This document shows, one piece after another, positions 1 to 6,893 of a stretch of 64,000 nucleotides of DNA. Below the pieces are notes generated by a model, which saw only the letters and a program-made list of their open reading frames with translations, was not told where the DNA came from and ran no database searches. Within the stretch, counting starts at the first letter, position 1; each line of letters opens with the position of its first letter. The stretch is from an uncultured Christensenella sp. (GTDB taxonomy: Bacteria; Bacillota; Clostridia; Christensenellales; Borkfalkiaceae): NCBI GenBank assembly GCA_910576655.1, contig CAJTJC010000003.1, positions 1 through 64,000 of the forward strand. The letters are read 5' to 3'. Both the position numbers and the translations under genes were made by a program.

Positions 1-32
1 ATTTACTGTCAACTATAAATTTACAAAAAGTT

Positions 33-38
33 TATAAT
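33..38 (+). promoter_or_regulatory. -10 box of a probable leaderless promoter
   Basis: TATAAT ends six bases before the ATG at 45, so transcription should start at or within a base or two of that ATG. There is no Shine-Dalgarno sequence before the ATG. A -35 box is not clear; the repeated TTTAC motifs at 2-6 and 21-25 could be operator half-sites. Confidence 0.5.
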
Positions 39-44
39 ATATCT

Positions 45-413
45 ATGAAATTTACAGAAAGATTTAATGAATGTTTACACTATTCAGATTTAAGCCAGAG
101 CGATATTGCAAAATACTGTAATACAACACGACAAAATATTTCAAATTTTAAGGCAGGAAGAACACTTCCAAGTATTGAGACTTTATGTTTACTCAGTGAA
201 TGCTTCAATGTTTCTACTGACTATTTATTAGGTTTAGCAGACGACTTTGGAAACGTTGTTATAAAAAAAGAAGCTCCTCAGCTTTCAGCCGAAGAACTTG
301 AAATTATTGAAAATTACAGAAAGCTTAATCCATCAGGGAAAAAGCTTATAAAACAAACTCTAAACACACTAAATATAAAAAACACAAAAATTGAAAAGTA
401 TAAAAAGGCTTAA
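45..413 (+). CDS. XRE-family (Cro/CI-like) transcriptional regulator
   Basis: A 122-residue protein with an N-terminal helix-turn-helix at about residues 15-60. It carries the usual Cro/CI pattern: an S-Q-x-D-I-A helix, a recognition helix around T-T-R-Q-N-I-S, and the G-R-x-x-P-S-I-E-T-L turn ending in D-Y-L-L-G-L. The C-terminal 50 residues are a lysine-rich helical tail that may aid dimerisation. The ATG at 45 has no ribosome site and sits directly after a -10 box, as in phage repressor maintenance transcripts. It is followed after five bases by the membrane protein gene, which it probably controls together with element functions. The fold is sure; its targets are inferred. Confidence 0.85.
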   Translation: MKFTERFNECLHYSDLSQSDIAKYCNTTRQNISNFKAGRTLPSIETLCLLSECFNVSTDYLLGLADDFGNVVIKKEAPQLSAEELEIIENYRKLNPSGKKLIKQTLNTLNIKNTKIEKYKKA

Positions 414-418
414 AATTT

Positions 419-1414
419 ATGTATTTTAATTTGCTATCAGACATTGCCGGCGGTTTAACACCTCCACTGCAACAAAAACAAGATAATTTTTCCACATGGG
501 AGATCATAGGAGTTTTCTCTATAATTGCTATTATATCAATTATTCTAATTTTTTTAATTTTTTTTATAGTATCTAAATTTAGAAGCAAACAACATTCATC
601 AAACAATGATACAACGCAAGCACCTACAACGGAAAAGGTAAAACACAACAAAATTATTCACAAAACGATTGCAACTTTTATTATTATTATTTTACTTTTA
701 TCATTAGCGTTAGGAATAATTAAAATTATTTCTTGCGCCAATACACAAAACTCAAACAAAATTACTGTAAATGGTATTTATTACGAAAAAGCTACTTTCC
801 ATAAAAACGGAACAACTACTGAAGGATACACTGTTACAGGATGTAACAATGATATCAAAATTTTAAATATTGCCGACAAAATTAATGAATTACCTGTCAT
901 AGATATTAAAAAAAGAGCATTTTTAAACAACAAAAATTTAACTGAGGTATCAATACCTAATTCAATTACAAGTTTCTATCTATGCTCAGCTCCATTTAGT
1001 GGTTGCACAAATATTGAAAAAATTACTATGGCAACTTCAGATGTTATGTTACTATTTACAGACTATGGTAGCGGCGAAATGAATCTAAATATTACTGTTC
1101 CAGCGGCATTGCATTACGTTTATTTAAGTGAAGGGTGTACAAAAATTGATACAAGAGATTTTTATCATTGTTCCAATATCAGAGAAATTCATATTCCCCA
1201 AAGCGTTACCACAATAAAAGACGGCACTAACTCAACAAATATAGGCGTAAACGGAAATACGCCACCGAATGGCAATTTTTTGAACTTACCTTTTGTTGGT
1301 TGCACCAACCTAAGAATATATTGCGCCGCAAAAACAAAACCTAACGGATGGGATACATACTGGAATTTTATTAACGAAAGTACACAAGCTGAAGTAATAT
1401 GGGGAACATATTAA
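419..1414 (+). CDS. Membrane protein with BspA-like leucine-rich repeats
   Basis: A 331-residue protein with two strongly hydrophobic segments (about 27-52 and 83-105) joined by a polar linker, then a long domain outside or inside the membrane from residue 110. That domain contains LRR_5/BspA-type units: an I-K-K-R-A-F-L-N-N-K-N-L-T-E-V-S-I-P signature near residue 165 and C-T-N-I-E-K-I near 195, with later irregular copies. Such repeats usually mediate protein or surface contacts. The gene is very AT-rich and lies within the integrated element, right behind the XRE regulator. Function is not known; a surface or exclusion protein of the element is one possibility. A long AT-rich hairpin follows. 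Confidence 0.6.
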   Translation: MYFNLLSDIAGGLTPPLQQKQDNFSTWEIIGVFSIIAIISIILIFLIFFIVSKFRSKQHSSNNDTTQAPTTEKVKHNKIIHKTIATFIIIILLLSLALGIIKIISCANTQNSNKITVNGIYYEKATFHKNGTTTEGYTVTGCNNDIKILNIADKINELPVIDIKKRAFLNNKNLTEVSIPNSITSFYLCSAPFSGCTNIEKITMATSDVMLLFTDYGSGEMNLNITVPAALHYVYLSEGCTKIDTRDFYHCSNIREIHIPQSVTTIKDGTNSTNIGVNGNTPPNGNFLNLPFVGCTNLRIYCAAKTKPNGWDTYWNFINESTQAEVIWGTY

Positions 1415-1418
1415 AATC

Positions 1419-1449
1419 TAATTACTTTTTTAACTTATAAAAGTAATTA
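1419..1449 (+). terminator. AT-rich hairpin after the membrane protein gene
   Basis: An 11-bp perfect inverted repeat (1419-1429 with 1439-1449, stem TAATTACTTTT) with a nine-base loop, starting five bases after the stop codon. There is an A-rich rather than T-rich tail on this strand, so termination strength is doubtful. Confidence 0.4.
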
Positions 1450-1516
1450 AAAAATAAGTCGATTTTTATATTAAAATTATTCCATAGGCGCATTTGCCGA
1501 AAGGAGTAATTTTTTT

Positions 1517-1702
1517 ATGACAACAAATCAAATTATGGACAGGCTTTCGAGCATTATCCAAGAACTGGTCGGCTTCTACGACGAACTGTCGCAGGAGTTG
1601 CCGAGCAACAACCCCTACTTATCTGAACTAAAAAAAATGGCGCAAAAGTTATACCCTTTCCCTGCGCAAAGGAGGTTTACGAAAACAATTTTAATGAATT
1701 AA
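1517..1702 (+). CDS. Small hypothetical protein upstream of the integrase
   Basis: A 61-residue ORF with a good ribosome site (AAGGAG at 1501-1506, ten bases before the ATG). The first 45 residues are predicted helical and acidic-amphipathic. No family is recognised. Its place just before an integrase is where excisionases are often found, but it shows no MerR-like winged helix. The last residues (from about 50) look unlike the rest, while the integrase frame is open from 1627 into the integrase start and reads like protein there, so a frameshift near 1660-1670 is possible. Confidence 0.45.
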   Translation: MTTNQIMDRLSSIIQELVGFYDELSQELPSNNPYLSELKKMAQKLYPFPAQRRFTKTILMN

Positions 1703-1749
1703 AGGGCAATTCGGCATTTAGTCAAATTCTTTTAAAAAGGAGAAAACAA

Positions 1750-2805
1750 ATGCCAATCAAATACAGAGATATATTCAATTCACAATGGTTTGACGAACAT
1801 ACGCGCCAGAGAGAAAACGGCTACTTCGAAATACGCTGTACTATCGATAAAAGACCTATCACCGGCACGGGGAAAGACCTCGATACCGCAACGGAAAGGT
1901 TTATAATAGCCTTAACTCGTTTCGACAAAGAAAAGAAAACCGGAAAAACCAACGACAAAAAAGCCGAAAAGGCAGAACGAACGGTATTTATTGAGTTTGC
2001 CGAAAAATGGCTTATCGTCGTTAAAAAGCCGACCGTCAAAGATATTTCGTTCAACTCCACCCTTACCGTTTACAACGTCCATATTAAACCGTTTTTCAAA
2101 CGCTGTTACATAGACGAAATTACGGCAATGAAGATACAGCCGCTTTTTACTAAGCTACACGAACAGAAAAAGTATAAAACGGCAACGAACGTCAAGCTTA
2201 TTTTAAATCAAATTTTCAATGCCGCAATAGCCGAAAACCTTATTACAGCAAACCCTATGGCAACCGTTAAGGTTCTGAAACATAAAGCAAAAAACGGCAC
2301 TGCATTGACCTACGAAGAAGAATCGGAATTTTTGCAGAAACTAAGTACAAGCAGGTTTAAACTTACTTTCGCATTAATGCTTTTCTGCGGAATGCGCAGA
2401 GCCGAGCTTTCCTCAGTTAAAATTGACGATAATTTCGTTACCGTCAAAAACGGAAAGCAACGCCTTGCGCAAGAAGATACGTTTCGCAAAATCCCGATTA
2501 CTCCTATGCTACGGCCATTTTTAAATACGGCATTGAAAAAAGATTTAAAAGAAGCCGTCTCTCACAGTTGCGACACTTTAAGCCGGGCATTTAAGGATCT
2601 GTGCCCCTCTCACCACCTGCACGAACTGCGACATACTTTCGTTACGCGCTGTCAGGAATGCGGTGTTCCGCGAGAAGTCGTTTCCGTATGGGTAGGGCAT
2701 TCTGCCGACAACACTATGACGTCAAACGTTTACACTCATTTTTCGGAAAATTTTATGATTTCAGAGGGAAAAAAAGTCGATTATTATAATAAATTAAGGA
2801 CTTAA
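1750..2805 (+). CDS. Tyrosine site-specific integrase
   Basis: A 351-residue phage-type integrase. Residues 1-75 fit an AP2-like arm-binding domain, 80-175 the core-binding SAM-like domain and 185-345 the catalytic domain. Catalytic residues are visible: Arg216 in C-G-M-R-R-A-E-L, His291 and Arg294 in H-E-L-R-H-T-F, His317 in V-G-H-S, and nucleophile Tyr328 in N-V-Y-T-H-F. The ribosome site AGGAG lies eight bases before the ATG. It is read towards the attachment site 100 bases downstream, the normal order for elements whose integrase abuts attP. It should catalyse integration and, with a directionality factor, excision at tRNA-Leu. Confidence 0.95.
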   Translation: MPIKYRDIFNSQWFDEHTRQRENGYFEIRCTIDKRPITGTGKDLDTATERFIIALTRFDKEKKTGKTNDKKAEKAERTVFIEFAEKWLIVVKKPTVKDISFNSTLTVYNVHIKPFFKRCYIDEITAMKIQPLFTKLHEQKKYKTATNVKLILNQIFNAAIAENLITANPMATVKVLKHKAKNGTALTYEEESEFLQKLSTSRFKLTFALMLFCGMRRAELSSVKIDDNFVTVKNGKQRLAQEDTFRKIPITPMLRPFLNTALKKDLKEAVSHSCDTLSRAFKDLCPSHHLHELRHTFVTRCQECGVPREVVSVWVGHSADNTMTSNVYTHFSENFMISEGKKVDYYNKLRT

Positions 2806-2905
2806 CCCAATTTTTACCCAACCGAAGTGCACTTAAAATCTCAAAATTTACCCGAAAAATTAAATAAATAAGCCTATTTTTAAGCGCTTATCCGCTTTTA
2901 GATAG

Positions 2906-2956
2906 TTCAGGTTCCTGTGGGCAACCATGGGGGTTCAAGTCCCTTCGTCCGCACCA
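2906..2956 (+). other. attR: 3' fragment of tRNA-Leu(CAG)
   Basis: The sequence runs from an anticodon loop TTCAGGT (anticodon CAG) through the 3' anticodon strand TCCTG, a long class-II variable arm (TGTGG, loop GCAA, CCATG), a T arm (GGGGG TTCAAGT CCCTT), a 3' acceptor strand CGTCCGC, discriminator A and encoded CCA. The 5' half (D arm, 5' acceptor strand, CAGGA anticodon strand) is missing; the bases before 2906 do not pair. This is the piece left or duplicated when an element recombines in the anticodon loop. The intact tRNA should be at the other end of the element. Confidence 0.85.
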
Positions 2957-2984
2957 TAACAGGGGTATACGAACACCCAGATTG

Positions 2985-3010
2985 AGAAACCGAGTTTTCG
3001 GTTTCTTTTT
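2985..3010 (+). terminator. Rho-independent terminator of the original tRNA-Leu
   Basis: A 9-bp stem (AGAAACCGA 2985-2993 with TCGGTTTCT 2998-3006), loop GTTT, followed by a T run. It lies 29 bases after the CCA of the tRNA-Leu fragment and most likely terminated the intact tRNA gene before the element came in. Confidence 0.8.
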
Positions 3011-3011
3011 C

Positions 3012-3040
3012 TTGCTTTGTCGCAATAAATATGCTATAAT
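3012..3040 (+). promoter_or_regulatory. Sigma-A promoter for the acetyltransferase gene
   Basis: TTGCTT at 3012-3017, 17-bp spacer, TATAAT at 3035-3040 with an extended TGC just before it. The ATG is 37 bases further on, after a GGAG ribosome site. Confidence 0.7.
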
Positions 3041-3077
3041 GATTGTACGATAAACAATAATTTAGCGGAGAAAACCC

Positions 3078-3566
3078 ATGGTAAAGAAAGTAAATTTTGA
3101 CGAGTTACATATTGCGGCAGAATTGGCATCCTGCGTATGGAATTGCTCGAAAGAAAAACTTTATGAGGAGTTCAAAGCAAGCATAAATAAAAAGGGAGTC
3201 GTTTTCTTTTTAGAGTATGCGGCAAGTATTCCCGTAGGATTTGCACAATGTAAGTTGCGTTACGATTATGTGGAGGGAACGAAAACCTCACCTGTCGGCT
3301 ACCTCGAAGGCATATTTGTGAAAGAAGAATATAGAAAGAAAGGCTACGCAAAGGAACTGCTTGCCGCATGTGAGCAGTGGGCAAAAGCACAGGGTTGTAG
3401 TGAATTTGCCAGCGATTGTGAGTTGGATAATAGTGAAAGTCTTATATTTCACCTAAAAAACGGATTTAATGAAGCAAACAGAATTGTTTGCTTCAAAAAG
3501 GTTCTTTGGTTTTTATTTATGGCTAAGCTAAATTTCAATTTAGCGAAGCATAAAATTACAATATAA
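3078..3566 (+). CDS. AAC(6')-type aminoglycoside N-acetyltransferase (GNAT)
   Basis: A 162-residue GNAT protein. The pattern G-Y-L-E-G-I-F-V followed by Y-R-K-K-G-Y-A-K-E-L-L (acetyl-CoA loop, about residues 85-107) and A-x-x-C-E-x-x-A-x-x-x-G-C-x-E-F-A-S-D-x-E-L-D-N is characteristic of the aminoglycoside 6'-N-acetyltransferase I family, which acetylates the 6'-amino group of kanamycin-type drugs. Family members usually end soon after C-F-x-K-x-L; here an extra tail of about 18 residues follows, rich in hydrophobic residues, so the normal stop seems lost. It has its own promoter and a hairpin downstream. Substrate and resistance are inferred from similarity only. Confidence 0.8.
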   Translation: MVKKVNFDELHIAAELASCVWNCSKEKLYEEFKASINKKGVVFFLEYAASIPVGFAQCKLRYDYVEGTKTSPVGYLEGIFVKEEYRKKGYAKELLAACEQWAKAQGCSEFASDCELDNSESLIFHLKNGFNEANRIVCFKKVLWFLFMAKLNFNLAKHKITI

Positions 3567-3602
3567 AACCGCCGATAGAGCTTGATTACTCTATCGGCGG
3601 TT
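3567..3602. terminator. Long perfect hairpin after the acetyltransferase gene
   Basis: A 14-bp perfect inverted repeat (3567-3580 with 3589-3602, arm AACCGCCGATAGAG) with an eight-base loop, starting right after the stop codon. Only a weak T-rich tail follows, so it may act as a terminator or as an mRNA 3' stabiliser. The remaining bases to 3763 contain no gene. Confidence 0.6.
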
Positions 3603-3763
3603 GCCGTTGTTCGGGTTTATAATGTTCATTGCATCTTTCATCCATGCGTACTGCCGTACGCCGAAGGTTACAATTTGTATTTCCGTTTATGCGGTATAAC
3701 TGAAATAATAAAAGTGTGCGATATTTCATTTTCGGGCAATCAGCCCTGACACGTCCGCTTTTA

Positions 3764-4255
3764 TTATCTGTTGTCGATTTTTTCGGGATACATATCGTGG
3801 TGCGTAAGCCTGTCCCAGGCTACCTGCTCCCACTTTGTCCCCTTTTTCCCGTAGTTGCAGTACGGGTCTATGGAAATTCCGCCGCGCGGCAAAAACTTGC
3901 CCCATACCTCTATGTATGCAGGGTCCATCAAATCAATGAGGTCGTTCATAATTATATTAACGCAGTCCTCATGAAAATCACCGCGGTTTCTGAACCCGAA
4001 TAGATACAGCTTTAAAGACTTGCTTTCAACCATCTTTTCGCGCGGTACGTACGAAATATAGACCGTGGCAAAATCGGGCTGGCCCGTAATTGGGCAAAGG
4101 CTTGTGAATTCGGGACAGTTGAACTTTACGAAATAGTCCCTTCCGGGGTGTTTGTTTGCAAACGTTTCCAAAACGGACGGGTCGTAAGTCTGCGGATATT
4201 TAGTGTTGTTGTTACCGAGCAGAGTGATACCTTCGTTCTGTTTTTCTCTTGGCAT
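3764..4255 (-). CDS. queF: NADPH-dependent preQ0 reductase (QueF)
   Basis: A 163-residue type I QueF, which reduces the nitrile of 7-cyano-7-deazaguanine (preQ0) to the amine preQ1 with two NADPH. Visible signatures are the nucleophile Cys54 in F-T-S-L-C-P-I-T-G-Q-P-D with Asp61, the NADPH motif E-S-K-S-L-K at 77-82, and His95-Glu96 for substrate binding. It is the last gene of a five-gene queuosine precursor operon and starts one base after queC stops. Length matches the single-domain form found in Firmicutes. Confidence 0.97.
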   Translation of the reverse strand: MPREKQNEGITLLGNNNTKYPQTYDPSVLETFANKHPGRDYFVKFNCPEFTSLCPITGQPDFATVYISYVPREKMVESKSLKLYLFGFRNRGDFHEDCVNIIMNDLIDLMDPAYIEVWGKFLPRGGISIDPYCNYGKKGTKWEQVAWDRLTHHDMYPEKIDNR

Positions 4256-4256
4256 A

Positions 4257-4943
4257 TTATTCTCCTTTTATAGCAGGGTCTTCTATTCCGTTGGCTTTAA
4301 ACGCCGCGGCGCGGTCGCGGCAAGTAGCGCATACGCCGCAAGGTTTTTCGCCGCCCGAATAACAGCTCCAGGTATATTTATACGGAACGCCGAGTTCAAG
4401 TCCCGTTTTTACAACCTGAGATTTGTTTGAGTTTACAAACGGAGCAAGAATTTTAAGCTGTCCTCCGCTGCCCGTATATATAGCTTCGCCCATAGCGGAA
4501 TTAAACTTTTCGCTGCAATCGGGATAGGCGTTCCCCGCCGCATCATCGCTGTGCGCACCGTAATAAATCACCTCGCATCCGTGCGACAGCGCGACGCTTG
4601 CCGCCGCCGAAAGAAACAGCCCGTTCCTGAAAGGGACGTAGGTTGAAACGGGTTTGCCGCCCGTTGCGGAAATTTGTTCGGCATAACTTTGCAAAGGTAT
4701 ATCGTCGGGCGAATCCGCCAAGAGCGAACAGTCCGAACCCTCGAATATTACCGAAAGGTCAAGCCGCTTTAAAGCAACGCCGTAAAAATCGGCAACTTTT
4801 TGCGCCGCGTCAAGTTCTTTACTGTGTGTCTGACCGTAGTAAACGGAAAGAGCGGCAACCTCCTCCGCGCCGTATTTTTGAACCGCCAGTCCGAGGCAAG
4901 TTGCGCTGTCCACGCCGCCGCTCAATAAAACGAGTGCCTTCAT
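4257..4943 (-). CDS. queC: 7-cyano-7-deazaguanine synthase (QueC)
   Basis: A 228-residue ATP-dependent ligase that converts 7-carboxy-7-deazaguanine and ammonia to preQ0. The N-terminal PP-loop S-G-G-V-D-S-A-T sits at residues 8-15, and the C-terminal zinc site is a four-Cys cluster (C-Y-S-G-G-E-K-P-C-x-x-C-x-x-C). It overlaps folE upstream by four bases (ATGA type), so the two are translationally coupled. It supplies the substrate for QueF, encoded next. Confidence 0.97.
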   Translation of the reverse strand: MKALVLLSGGVDSATCLGLAVQKYGAEEVAALSVYYGQTHSKELDAAQKVADFYGVALKRLDLSVIFEGSDCSLLADSPDDIPLQSYAEQISATGGKPVSTYVPFRNGLFLSAAASVALSHGCEVIYYGAHSDDAAGNAYPDCSEKFNSAMGEAIYTGSGGQLKILAPFVNSNKSQVVKTGLELGVPYKYTWSCYSGGEKPCGVCATCRDRAAAFKANGIEDPAIKGE

Positions 4944-5512
4944 ACCCTGTCCCCCAAAAGATTTTGCAGTGAAACGTCGTCTTTAAACGCACCGAAATAA
5001 GTTTTTGTAACCGTTTTAGACGATACGTTTTTTATTCCGCGCGAAGTCATACAGCTGTGGCAACCTTCAATCCTGACGCCGACGTCGGGCGATAAAGCCG
5101 CAAGCGAAATTATCTCGGCAATATCACGCCCAAGCCGCTCCTGTAATTGCAGTCGTTTTGCCGCCATATCGCAGATACGCGCGATTTTACTCAGTCCCAG
5201 AACCCTTCCGCGCGGAACGTACGCCACGTCGACTTTCATATCGTACATAAGCGCTAGATGATGCTCGCAATAGCTGAACACGCTTATGTCCTTTATGACC
5301 ACCGCGCCGCCCGAATTCGGGTCGGAGGGAACTTCGAACGTTTTTCCGAACATTTCCGCAATTTCGCGGTTGGTGTATTTAATTCCCTCAAATGCTTCTT
5401 CGTACATTCTCGCAACGCGGGCAGGCGTTTCGCGCAGACCCTCCCTGTCGGGGTCTTCGCCTATTGCGACCAATAAACCGCGGATATGTTTTTCTATTTC
5501 TTTAATATCCAT
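4940..5512 (-). CDS. folE: GTP cyclohydrolase I (FolE)
   Basis: A 190-residue type IA GTP cyclohydrolase, making 7,8-dihydroneopterin triphosphate from GTP. Zinc ligands are seen in the C-E-H-H-L motif and in G-C-H-S-C-M-T-S-R-G near residue 150; the octamer-type core and the R-x-Q-x-Q-E-R-L motif are present. In this operon it feeds QueD, so it probably serves queuosine rather than, or as well as, folate synthesis. It lies eight bases after queE and overlaps queC by four bases. Confidence 0.97.
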   Translation of the reverse strand: MDIKEIEKHIRGLLVAIGEDPDREGLRETPARVARMYEEAFEGIKYTNREIAEMFGKTFEVPSDPNSGGAVVIKDISVFSYCEHHLALMYDMKVDVAYVPRGRVLGLSKIARICDMAAKRLQLQERLGRDIAEIISLAALSPDVGVRIEGCHSCMTSRGIKNVSSKTVTKTYFGAFKDDVSLQNLLGDRV

Positions 5513-5520
5513 ACTTTCTC

Positions 5521-6195
5521 CTACACCCCACGCATATCGGGGTCCCAGATGATTTTATGTAACTGTAATTGCAGACGTACGTCGTTAAGCTTACGCTCTT
5601 TCATAAACTCGGTTATTTCTACGGGCTTGATTTTTCCGAACACGGGACTGAAATAAACGCGGCACCTGTCCGTAAGTTTGTACCCGTTTATAATCTCTTC
5701 CGCACGTACCAAATCGCAATTATCCCCGACCACAAACTTGACCGCGTCCCGTGGCGTAAGGTAAGAAAAATTTTCAATGAGCATAAATTTTTCCATACCG
5801 CTTGAAGGAAGTTTATAATCGGCTGTAACGGCAGGCCTGTGCGCAAGTGAAACGATATTTTTCAACGGCACGCTTCCGTTGGTTTCTATTTCTACTTCCG
5901 CGCCGGAAGCTCCCAGAAGTTCTATAAGATTCGCAATATCCGCCTGCAAAAGCGGTTCGCCGCCCGTCAGGGTAACGTTTTTTATACCGGTTGATTTCAC
6001 GTATGCAGCAAGTTCTTCCGCAGAAGCAAGCGCATATTTTACGTCGGCTGTATTTGCCCAGCGCGTATCGCAGTAGCCGCAATTGAGATTGCAGCCGCAA
6101 AACCGCAAAAACACGGCAAGCTCGCCGGCGCGCGAACCTTCTCCGTTTATGCTTACAAACTTTTCGGCAACTTTGAAAAAGGACATATCACTCAC
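5521..6195 (-). CDS. queE: 7-carboxy-7-deazaguanine synthase (QueE)
   Basis: A 224-residue radical SAM enzyme that rearranges 6-carboxy-tetrahydropterin to 7-carboxy-7-deazaguanine. The cluster motif C-G-C-N-L-N-C-G-Y-C-D-T-R-W near residues 33-46 supplies the three iron-sulfur cysteines as C-x3-C-x2-C, and T-G-G-E-P-L-L is the SAM-binding glycine motif. Its short length and truncated barrel are normal for QueE. The start overlaps the end of queD by eight bases, in keeping with one transcript. Confidence 0.96.
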   Translation of the reverse strand: MSDMSFFKVAEKFVSINGEGSRAGELAVFLRFCGCNLNCGYCDTRWANTADVKYALASAEELAAYVKSTGIKNVTLTGGEPLLQADIANLIELLGASGAEVEIETNGSVPLKNIVSLAHRPAVTADYKLPSSGMEKFMLIENFSYLTPRDAVKFVVGDNCDLVRAEEIINGYKLTDRCRVYFSPVFGKIKPVEITEFMKERKLNDVRLQLQLHKIIWDPDMRGV

Positions 6196-6607
6196 CGTAC
6201 ACCGCGCAGTTTTCGGGTGATTCGTAAACTGTTACGCTGAAAACAGGCAAACCCTTTTTGCTGAGGTCGGCGTATATGTACGCGGCAAAGTTTTCCGCAG
6301 TGGGTCTGAAATCCGTTTCAACCAATGAAAACCCCTCTTCTTTAAGCGCGGCAAGGGTCGACGGTTTAAGGGTGTTTTTTTCGCAAATCAGAGTATGGTC
6401 AAAACTTTCCGCAAGCTCTTTTACCGCCTGCTTAAAATCGCCGAAATCAACAAGCATACCGCGCTTTTCGCCGCTTCCATGCAATTTACAGCCACTTATT
6501 TTTACTTTCACAACCCAGTGGTGACCGTGAATATTTGCACACTTGCCGTTGTATCCGTGAAGAAAGTGCGCACTGTCAAAACATGCCGAAGTTTTTAAAT
6601 AATACAT
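6188..6607 (-). CDS. queD: 6-carboxy-5,6,7,8-tetrahydropterin synthase (QueD)
   Basis: A 139-residue enzyme of the 6-pyruvoyl-tetrahydropterin synthase family; it turns dihydroneopterin triphosphate into 6-carboxy-tetrahydropterin. Zinc-binding histidines are in D-S-A-H-F-L-H and I-H-G-H-H-W, with the catalytic Cys in G-K-C-A-N-I-H, and a F-D-H-T-L motif follows. The start at 6607 (M-Y-Y-L-K-T-S) is chosen because GGGAGAG lies just before it; an upstream in-frame start at 6655 would fall inside the terminator of the leader. It is the first gene of the operon, controlled by the riboswitch-like leader upstream. Confidence 0.95.
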   Translation of the reverse strand: MYYLKTSACFDSAHFLHGYNGKCANIHGHHWVVKVKISGCKLHGSGEKRGMLVDFGDFKQAVKELAESFDHTLICEKNTLKPSTLAALKEEGFSLVETDFRPTAENFAAYIYADLSKKGLPVFSVTVYESPENCAVYGE

Positions 6608-6623
6608 TTCTCTCCCTTTGCGC

Positions 6624-6655
6624 AAAAAAGTACAGCCGCGACAAAACGACTGCAC
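6624..6655 (-). terminator. Intrinsic terminator in the queD leader (expression platform)
   Basis: On the minus strand a 9-bp stem (GTGCAGTCG with CGGCTGTAC, two G-U pairs) is followed by six T residues. It sits between the promoter and the queD ribosome site, so it must act as an attenuator. Its 5' arm can alternatively pair with the loop of the aptamer hairpin (see findings). Confidence 0.8.
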
Positions 6656-6680
6656 CCAAAAAGACTATCCCCATTCAGAT

Positions 6681-6723
6681 GCCCTGGTTTTGTTTAACGA
6701 CAGGATGGCGCAAACGAACTGTC
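6681..6723 (-). promoter_or_regulatory. Probable preQ1-I riboswitch aptamer
   Basis: On the minus strand, GACAG (6723-6719) and CTGTC (6703-6699) close a hairpin. It is followed by an A-rich strand (GTTAAACAAAACCAGGG) resembling the L3 strand and tail of known preQ1-I aptamers such as the Thermoanaerobacter one. Loop bases TGC(G)CC can pair with downstream GGGCA to form the H-type pseudoknot of this class, with one bulge. The loop is a few bases longer than in textbook members. Position before the queuosine operon and ahead of an intrinsic terminator supports the call. Other preQ1 or pterin-sensing classes are not excluded. Confidence 0.6.
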
Positions 6724-6738
6724 AGTTTAATTGACTAT

Positions 6739-6767
6739 ATAATAACATGCTGCAAAGCGTATGTCAA
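6739..6767 (-). promoter_or_regulatory. Sigma-A promoter of the queuosine operon
   Basis: On the minus strand TTGACA (6767-6762), 17-bp spacer, TATTAT (6744-6739) with an extended TGT before it. Transcription would start near 6732, just ahead of the aptamer. Confidence 0.8.
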
Positions 6768-6844
6768 GTCAACCGAAGCGCTTACATGCTGCTTATTTTT
6801 AAAACGGTCGGAATTTTATCAGATACTTTATACCGATAATTTGC

Positions 6845-6882
6845 TTGACAATTCCGATTTAAAATATTACTATTAGTAATAT
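6845..6882 (+). promoter_or_regulatory. Promoter and palindromic operator of the padR gene
   Basis: TTGACA at 6845-6850, 17-bp spacer, TACTAT at 6868-6873. The -10 box lies inside a perfect 19-base palindrome (ATATTACTA, one base, TAGTAATAT; 6864-6882). A dimeric regulator bound here would block transcription, so autorepression by the PadR protein encoded 12 bases downstream is likely. Confidence 0.75.
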
Positions 6883-6893
6883 AGGACAGTAAA

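Larger units (their letters stand above)
1..2956. mobile_element. Right end of an integrative element inserted in tRNA-Leu(CAG)
   Basis: This segment ends with a tyrosine integrase (1750-2805) followed by a fragment identical in layout to the 3' part of a tRNA-Leu gene (2906-2956), which is the usual picture of an element inserted at a tRNA. The left part (1-1450) is clearly richer in A and T than the chromosome to the right. The left end, and the intact tRNA-Leu expected there, lie outside the window, so size and class (ICE, mobilisable island or prophage) cannot be told. No conjugation, phage structural or replication genes are seen in the visible part. Confidence 0.8.

Noticed and set aside
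3705..3767. 10-bp inverted repeat (ATAATAAAAG with CTTTTATTAT) after queF
   Set aside because: The 43-base gap and AT-rich arms make it a weak hairpin; it is not a convincing terminator or site.
6624..6723. THF (folate) riboswitch instead of preQ1
   Set aside because: folE is in the operon, but the leader lacks the two long stems of THF aptamers, while the hairpin plus A-rich strand fits preQ1-I better.
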